Part shown: piece by piece, positions 7,126 to 11,043 of the stretch
Numbering within the stretch: position 1 is the first letter of the stretch
Layout of the letters: the number at the start of each line of letters is the position of its first letter
Assembly: GCA_903938205.1 (NCBI GenBank)
Contig: CAJACJ010000141.1
Span: 1 to 11,043 of the forward strand
Length of the DNA: 11,043 bases
Origin: an uncultured bacterium
Lineage (GTDB): Bacteria > Planctomycetota > Phycisphaerae > Phycisphaerales > SM1A02
Reading direction: 5' to 3'
Notes under the pieces: model-generated
Database searches by the model: none
Seen by the model: the letters and a program-made list of their open reading frames with translations, nothing else
Told to the model about the DNA's origin: nothing
Program-made: the position numbers and the translations under genes

Positions 7126-7248
7126 AAGTGGATTCTGTCGATGAAAGGTGCTGTAACTTGCTTCCAACCAAACACAAAATCAATGCTATCGACAAGAAGA
7201 CCTACGGTGGCGGCAAGAACCGGTGATAGGATTCGAAACTCATTCGCC

Positions 7249-7332
7249 GCGGGTGTGGCGGAACTGGCAGACGCGCTGGATTTAGGTTCCAGTGGGCTTA
7301 AACCCGTGCAGGTTCGATTCCTGTCACCCGCA
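7249..7332 (+). tRNA. tRNA-Leu (anticodon UAG)
   Basis: An 84-nt cloverleaf. The acceptor stem GCGGGTG (7249-7255) pairs with CACCCGC (7325-7331), and the discriminator is A7332. The D-arm region is GGCGGAACTGGCAGACGC. The anticodon stem CTGGA/TCCAG (7276-7280 and 7288-7292) encloses the loop TTTAGGT, with anticodon TAG at 7283-7285. A long variable region (7293-7307) has a GGG/CCC stem, which marks a class II tRNA and fits Leu. The T arm is GCAGG-TTCGATT-CCTGT (7308-7324). The 3' CCA is not encoded. It decodes CUA and, by wobble, other CUN codons. It stands in the divergent gap between the doxX-like gene and the DAHP synthase gene. I see no convincing promoter in 7126-7248. Confidence 0.95.
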
Positions 7333-7360
7333 TTGAATGATTTGTCGCTGAAATAGAAAC

Positions 7361-8734
7361 ATGGCCATTGCCCACAACAATTCTTGGAAGCCAGAGAGTT
7401 GGAAAAATTTTCCCGCTGTTCAGCAACCACGCTACCCCAATGCCACTGCGCTTGAACATGCGCTGACAGAGTTGTCGCAGTTGCCGCCACTGGTGACTAG
7501 TTGGGAAATTGAGTCGCTGAAGTCGCAACTTGCCGACGCCGCGGAAGGCAAGCGATTTTTATTGCAGGGGGGTGATTGCGCTGAAATGTTCGACGAGTGC
7601 CGCAGCCCCGTCATTGCGGCGAAACTTAAAATTCTTTTGCAAATGAGTTTGGTGTTGACGCACGGCGGCGGTCGTCCTGTGATTCGCGTTGGACGCTTCG
7701 CTGGTCAATACGCCAAGCCGCGCAGCGATGAATTTGAAACTCGCGGCGACATGAAATTAGATTCCTATCGCGGAGATCTGGTGAACGGTTTGGAATTTCA
7801 TGATCAAGTGCGCACGCCAGATCCGCATCGTTTAATTGATGCCTACAGCCGTTCCGCGCTGACTCTCAATTTCATACGCTCGCTTGTGGACGGTGGATTC
7901 GCCGATTTGCACCACCCGGAATACTGGGATTTGGACTTTGTGCAGCACAGTCCACTGCGCCTGGAATATCAGAAAATAACGCGGGAAATAGGTCAAAGTC
8001 TGCGGTTTATGGAGACCTTGGCTGGCGCTCCCGTGCATGAAATGCGCCGCGTGGATTTTTTCACCAGCCATGAAGGCTTGGTGCTTCCATATGAGCAAGC
8101 GCAGACGCGGCAAGTTCCCCATCGTCAAGGTTGGTGGGATCTTTCAACGCACATGCCTTGGATCGGATATCGCACCGCGGTGCCTGGCAACGCGCACATT
8201 GAATTTTTCCGTGGCGTGCAAAATCCAATCGGCGTGAAAGTTGGTTCAGGTACCAAAGAAAGCACGTTGCTTGAAATTATTCACGCGCTGAATCCAACCA
8301 ATGAGCCTGGCCGCCTCACGCTGATCCATCGATTTGGCGCGCATGACATTGCCAAAAGTTTGCCTGTGCTTATTGACGCTGTTGCTAAAAGCAAGGCGCG
8401 CGTTCTCTGGGTGTGCGATCCAATGCACGGAAACACGGAAACGGTCACCATTCAGAGCGGTCCGCAAGCTGGCGCAAAAGTGAAGACGCGACAGTTCGCT
8501 CACATTTTGTCGGAGATTGAACAAGCGTTTGAAATTCACAAGCAGAAGTCAAGCGTGCTTGGTGGAGTGCACTTTGAATTGACTGGCGAGAATGTCACCG
8601 AGTGCACTGGTGGCGCGCGCGGTTTAAATGATGATCAATTGGCGCAGTCCTATCGAAGTCGCGTGGATCCGCGTTTGAATTACGAGCAATCTTTGGAGAT
8701 GGCCATGTTGGTTGCGCGACGTTTAGACCAATGA
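7361..8734 (+). CDS. Class II (plant-type) 3-deoxy-7-phosphoheptulonate synthase
   Basis: This enzyme condenses phosphoenolpyruvate and erythrose 4-phosphate to DAHP, the first step of the shikimate pathway to aromatic amino acids, in the cytoplasm. The 457-residue length is normal for the class II (AroA-II) family. The metal ligands known from the Mycobacterium tuberculosis enzyme are all recognisable: Cys73 in LLQGGDCAE, His356 in CDPMHGNT, Glu406 in HFELTGENVTEC and Asp436 in VDPRLNYEQSLE. Substrate-binding segments VGRFAGQYAKPRS (110-122), RGVQNPIGVKVG (284-295) and HRFGAHD (323-329) are intact, so it should be active. The N-terminus (NNSWKPESWKNFPAVQQPRYP) is the family's usual opening and supports the ATG at 7361. 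That ATG has no clear Shine-Dalgarno site and lies 28 nt after the tRNA-Leu, so the two may share a transcript. Feedback sensitivity cannot be read from the sequence. Confidence 0.96.
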   Translation: MAIAHNNSWKPESWKNFPAVQQPRYPNATALEHALTELSQLPPLVTSWEIESLKSQLADAAEGKRFLLQGGDCAEMFDECRSPVIAAKLKILLQMSLVLTHGGGRPVIRVGRFAGQYAKPRSDEFETRGDMKLDSYRGDLVNGLEFHDQVRTPDPHRLIDAYSRSALTLNFIRSLVDGGFADLHHPEYWDLDFVQHSPLRLEYQKITREIGQSLRFMETLAGAPVHEMRRVDFFTSHEGLVLPYEQAQTRQVPHRQGWWDLSTHMPWIGYRTAVPGNAHIEFFRGVQNPIGVKVGSGTKESTLLEIIHALNPTNEPGRLTLIHRFGAHDIAKSLPVLIDAVAKSKARVLWVCDPMHGNTETVTIQSGPQAGAKVKTRQFAHILSEIEQAFEIHKQKSSVLGGVHFELTGENVTECTGGARGLNDDQLAQSYRSRVDPRLNYEQSLEMAMLVARRLDQ

Positions 8735-8748
8735 GTTGACCACTGATT

Positions 8749-8790
8749 GCGCTGAGCGCTATTGATGCAGCGCTCCATACAACTCAGCGC
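8749..8790 (+). promoter_or_regulatory. Nested inverted repeats between DAHP synthase and ketosynthase genes
   Basis: Two perfect inverted repeats share bases. GAGCGCT (8754-8760) pairs with AGCGCTC (8769-8775) across an 8-nt loop. GCGCTGAG (8749-8756) pairs with CTCAGCGC (8783-8790) across 26 nt. Because 8754-8756 belong to both, the two stems exclude each other. No T-run follows, so a standard rho-independent terminator is unlikely. A palindromic TTGCGCAA lies just downstream at 8799-8806. Together these could be an operator, an attenuator-like switch or part of a rho-dependent end. Function is unproven. Confidence 0.35.
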
Positions 8791-8828
8791 CACCAAACTT
8801 GCGCAATTCGGTTACATTCTGCCTCTTC

Positions 8829-10175
8829 ATGCCTCAGAAACGCCGCGTTGTCATAACAGGAATTGGCGCCACATCCGCGGTGGGAGTTGGCATGGAATCG
8901 CTGTGGAACGCGCTACTTTTGGGGCAATCTGGGGCAAAGTTGTGCGACACATTCGACATGAGCGGATTTTCGTGTCCCTTTGTGGCGCAGTTGCCCGCTG
9001 ATCAATTGGACATCAAACAATTTGTTCCAAAGAGTTACCGCAAAGCCACCAAAGTCATGGCGCGCGACATTGAACTTGCCGTTGCCGCGGCGCACGAAGC
9101 CGTGAAGGACGCGGGGTTGGTCACCAAGTCGCATGAGCCCGCTGATGGCAAAGTCACGCTTCCAGCCAATCGCATGGGTTGTCAAATTGGCGCGGGTTCA
9201 ATCGCCGCCGAGGAAAATGAATTAACCGTGGCCTTTGCATCAAGTCAAACTGCAGAAGGCGAAATTGATTTGGGCGCTTGGGGTTCAAGTGGCATGCAAA
9301 ATATAACGCCGCTTTGGATGTTGAAATATCTGCCCAATATGTTGGCGTGCCATGTCACCATTATTCATGATTGCCAAGGTCCATCAAACACCATCACCTG
9401 CGGTGAGGCCAGCGCGTTGTTGTCCATCGGCGAAAGCATGCGCGTGATTGGTCGCGACGCCGCTGATTGCTGCTTGTCAGGCGGAGTTGAAAGCAAAGTC
9501 AACTTGATGGGCGTGCTGCGCCAATCTTATTCTGGGCGCTTGGCCACTGCGTCGTTAAGCGACGATCCATCCACCATCATTCGTCCGTTTAATCCAACCT
9601 CCACCGGTGGAATGGCAGGCGAGGGCGGCGCCATTTTGGTGCTTGAAGAACTGGAAAGCGCGCGCGCTCGAGGAGCCAAAATTCAGGTTGAATTGGCTGG
9701 TTTTGGAGCCAGCCAAAGTTTTTGTCAAGACACGGTCGGCATTGGCGCCGAGGTTGATGGCGCGGGAATTGCGCAGGCCATTGAGTGCGCGCTGCAAGAG
9801 GCAGGCGTGAAGCCCGCCGATGTGGATGCCATTGTTCCGTTTGGCTGTGGCGTGCCGGGCATTGACGCAAGCGAAGCCGCTGGATTACGAAAAGTTTTTG
9901 GCGAGCGTGTTTCCAAAATTCCGCTGGTCACTATTTCCACGGTCACGGGAAATTGTGGCGCGGGTTTCGGAGCGGTCGCCGCTGGTGTTGCGGTGCAATG
10001 TTTGCGCTCGCAAAAATTGCCCGCGCGCATTCATGGTGGCAAAGCGGGCGACAATGTCGGTGGCCTTGACGGCGCAACCATTGGCGCGCGCGACGCCACG
10101 TTGAACACGATCGTGGTCACCACCACAAGTCTTGGTGGACAAAATGCCGCCATTGTTCTGCGGAGGATTTCATGA
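8829..10175 (+). CDS. Ketosynthase-like protein (FabF fold) lacking catalytic histidines
   Basis: A 448-residue member of the beta-ketoacyl-ACP synthase (FabF/KS) family. The ATG at 8829 gives MPQKRRVVITGIG, the family's normal opening; an in-frame TTG at 8799 would add ten atypical residues. The nucleophile position is kept: Cys191 in TITCGEAS. GGMAGEGGAILVLEE (260-274) and the C-terminal TSLGGQNAAIVL (433-444) also match the fold. Other catalytic positions of E. coli FabF are lost: His303 (NAHGTSTP) corresponds to Phe338 in VPFGCGVP, Lys335 to Ser370, and His340 (TGHLLGAAG) to Asn375 in TGNCGAGFG. Normal decarboxylative condensation by this subunit is therefore doubtful. It overlaps the next ketosynthase gene by 4 bp (ATGA), which suggests a heterodimer like KS-alpha/KS-beta of type II polyketide systems. 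Unlike classical chain-length factors, it keeps the Cys. The product is unknown. Confidence 0.88.
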   Translation: MPQKRRVVITGIGATSAVGVGMESLWNALLLGQSGAKLCDTFDMSGFSCPFVAQLPADQLDIKQFVPKSYRKATKVMARDIELAVAAAHEAVKDAGLVTKSHEPADGKVTLPANRMGCQIGAGSIAAEENELTVAFASSQTAEGEIDLGAWGSSGMQNITPLWMLKYLPNMLACHVTIIHDCQGPSNTITCGEASALLSIGESMRVIGRDAADCCLSGGVESKVNLMGVLRQSYSGRLATASLSDDPSTIIRPFNPTSTGGMAGEGGAILVLEELESARARGAKIQVELAGFGASQSFCQDTVGIGAEVDGAGIAQAIECALQEAGVKPADVDAIVPFGCGVPGIDASEAAGLRKVFGERVSKIPLVTISTVTGNCGAGFGAVAAGVAVQCLRSQKLPARIHGGKAGDNVGGLDGATIGARDATLNTIVVTTTSLGGQNAAIVLRRIS

Positions 10176-11043
10176 GCGAGCCACGCGTGGTTGTCACAGG
10201 CATGGGTTGGGTCACCAGTCTTGGTCACTCGGTCGACGCTGTGTGGGATCGTTTAATGAAATCCGAAAGCGGCATGGCGCCCATCACTCATTTCAAGGCC
10301 GGCACATTTCCAACAACATTCGCCGCGGAAGTGAAACCCGACTTTGATTACCGAACTTTTTTAACCGATCCAAAAGTCCACGCCACCACCGCGCTCAACG
10401 CGCAGTTCGCTTTGGGCGCCGCGCGACAAGCGTGGAATCAGGCTGGTTTTCACACAAATCCACCCAAGGACCCAAAGCGCGTGGGGTTGTATTTGGGCGC
10501 CGGTGAAGGCGTTCTTGATTTCGACAATTACGCGGGCGCGTTGATTTCCGCGTGGGACGCCACCAAACAAAAAGTGGACGGCGTGCGCTGGGCCAAAGCC
10601 GCGCTTGCGCGTTTGGACGCATTGAAAGAAATTGAGCAAGAGCCAAACATGTCGCTGGCACACTTGGCGCGCGAGTTTGGAATTCGCGGACCCGCGTCCA
10701 ATTGTTTAACCGCGTGCGCCGCCAGCACGCAAGCCATTGGCGAAGCGTTCAGCATGATCCGCCGCGGCGACGCCGACATCATGATGTCGGGTGGAACGCA
10801 CACCATGATTCATCCGCTGGGCGTGACGGGTTTCAATCGCCTCACCGCGCTGAGCACTTTCAAAGGCGACCCAACAATGGCAAGCCGCCCATTCTGCATG
10901 AGCCGCGATGGCTTTGTCATGGGCGAGGGCAGCGGCATGGTGATTCTTGAAAAACTTGAGCACGCGCTTGCGCGTGGAGCCACTCCGCTTGCGGAAGTGA
11001 TTGGTTATGGATCAAGCGCCGACGCCTTTCGCATCACGGACAT
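10172..11043 (+). CDS. Beta-ketoacyl-ACP synthase (FabF-like), 3'-truncated by window edge
   Basis: The first 290 residues of a FabF-family ketosynthase, which extends acyl-ACP chains by decarboxylative condensation with malonyl-ACP. It starts MSEPRVVVTGMGWVTSLG. The ATG at 10172 is supported by GGAGG five nt upstream (10162-10166) and a 4-bp overlap with the preceding gene's stop. The active-site Cys182 lies in LTACAASTQAIGEA, followed by the typical SGGTHTMIHPLGVTGFNRL (206-224) and RPFCMSRDGFVMGEGSGM (239-256). Between GAGEG (109-113) and RGP (172-174) the spacing is roughly a dozen residues longer than in E. coli FabF, forming a charged helical stretch. The His-His half of the active site lies beyond the window, so activity cannot be fully judged. 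It probably partners the His-less ketosynthase encoded just upstream. Confidence 0.93.
   Translation, partial: MSEPRVVVTGMGWVTSLGHSVDAVWDRLMKSESGMAPITHFKAGTFPTTFAAEVKPDFDYRTFLTDPKVHATTALNAQFALGAARQAWNQAGFHTNPPKDPKRVGLYLGAGEGVLDFDNYAGALISAWDATKQKVDGVRWAKAALARLDALKEIEQEPNMSLAHLAREFGIRGPASNCLTACAASTQAIGEAFSMIRRGDADIMMSGGTHTMIHPLGVTGFNRLTALSTFKGDPTMASRPFCMSRDGFVMGEGSGMVILEKLEHALARGATPLAEVIGYGSSADAFRITD

Noticed and set aside
7126..7248. Promoters for tRNA-Leu (+) and for the minus-strand operon
   Set aside because: I looked for -35/-10 pairs on both strands and found only weak partial matches, such as TAGGAT at 7227 without a suitable -35 box, so none is reported.
8762..9001. 79-codon plus-strand frame overlapping the ketosynthase start
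   Set aside because: It is out of frame with the clear ketosynthase gene and shows no family features.
1..11043. CRISPR arrays, insertion sequences, prophage or attachment sites
   Set aside because: No spaced direct repeats, transposase or integrase motifs, or terminal inverted repeats were seen. The tRNA-Leu 3' end is not repeated elsewhere in the window as far as I can see.

Overview
The window looks like ordinary chromosome of a Gram-negative-type bacterium with an inner membrane, periplasm and proton-driven ExbB/ExbD motor proteins. My best guess is a Planctomycetota or other PVC-group genome. That guess rests on the combination of a motif-3-variant histidyl-tRNA synthetase, a class II (plant-type) DAHP synthase, a tandem pair of FabF-like ketosynthases and an ExbB/ExbD/vWA/TPR operon. 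The placement is an inference, not a demonstration. There are no insertion sequences, phage genes, CRISPR arrays or signs of recent transfer, and coding density is very high.

Layout. Positions 3-1253 (+) carry the 3' part of hisS, cut by the left edge. It converges, with 56 bp between stop codons, on a six-gene minus-strand operon read from 7125 down to 1310: a DoxX-like membrane protein, a one-TM von Willebrand factor A (vWA) protein, an ExbB/TolQ proton-channel subunit, two different ExbD/TolR subunits, and a large secreted TPR protein. The genes are separated by 3 bp and 9 bp or overlap by 4, 8 and 4 bp, so they are very probably co-transcribed and translationally coupled. A divergent intergenic region (7126-7360) contains a tRNA-Leu(UAG) gene on the plus strand. 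The class II DAHP synthase gene (7361-8734, +) begins only 28 nt after the tRNA. A 94-bp gap with nested inverted repeats follows, then two overlapping ketosynthase genes (8829-10175 and 10172 to the right edge, +).

How the genes may work together. The minus-strand operon resembles a Ton/Tol energy-transduction module in which the usual TonB/TolA transducer appears to be replaced by a vWA protein. Its single N-terminal TM helix carries a TonB-like Ser-x3-His-Gly pattern. One ExbB and two ExbDs would form the motor, the vWA domain would be the periplasmic effector, and the TPR protein a periplasmic partner. This is the most interesting part of the window. The ketosynthase pair is the second: the first member keeps the active-site Cys but has lost both catalytic histidines and the conserved lysine, while the second has a normal Cys motif as far as the window shows. 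This suggests a KS / KS-like heterodimer rather than two independent FabF enzymes.
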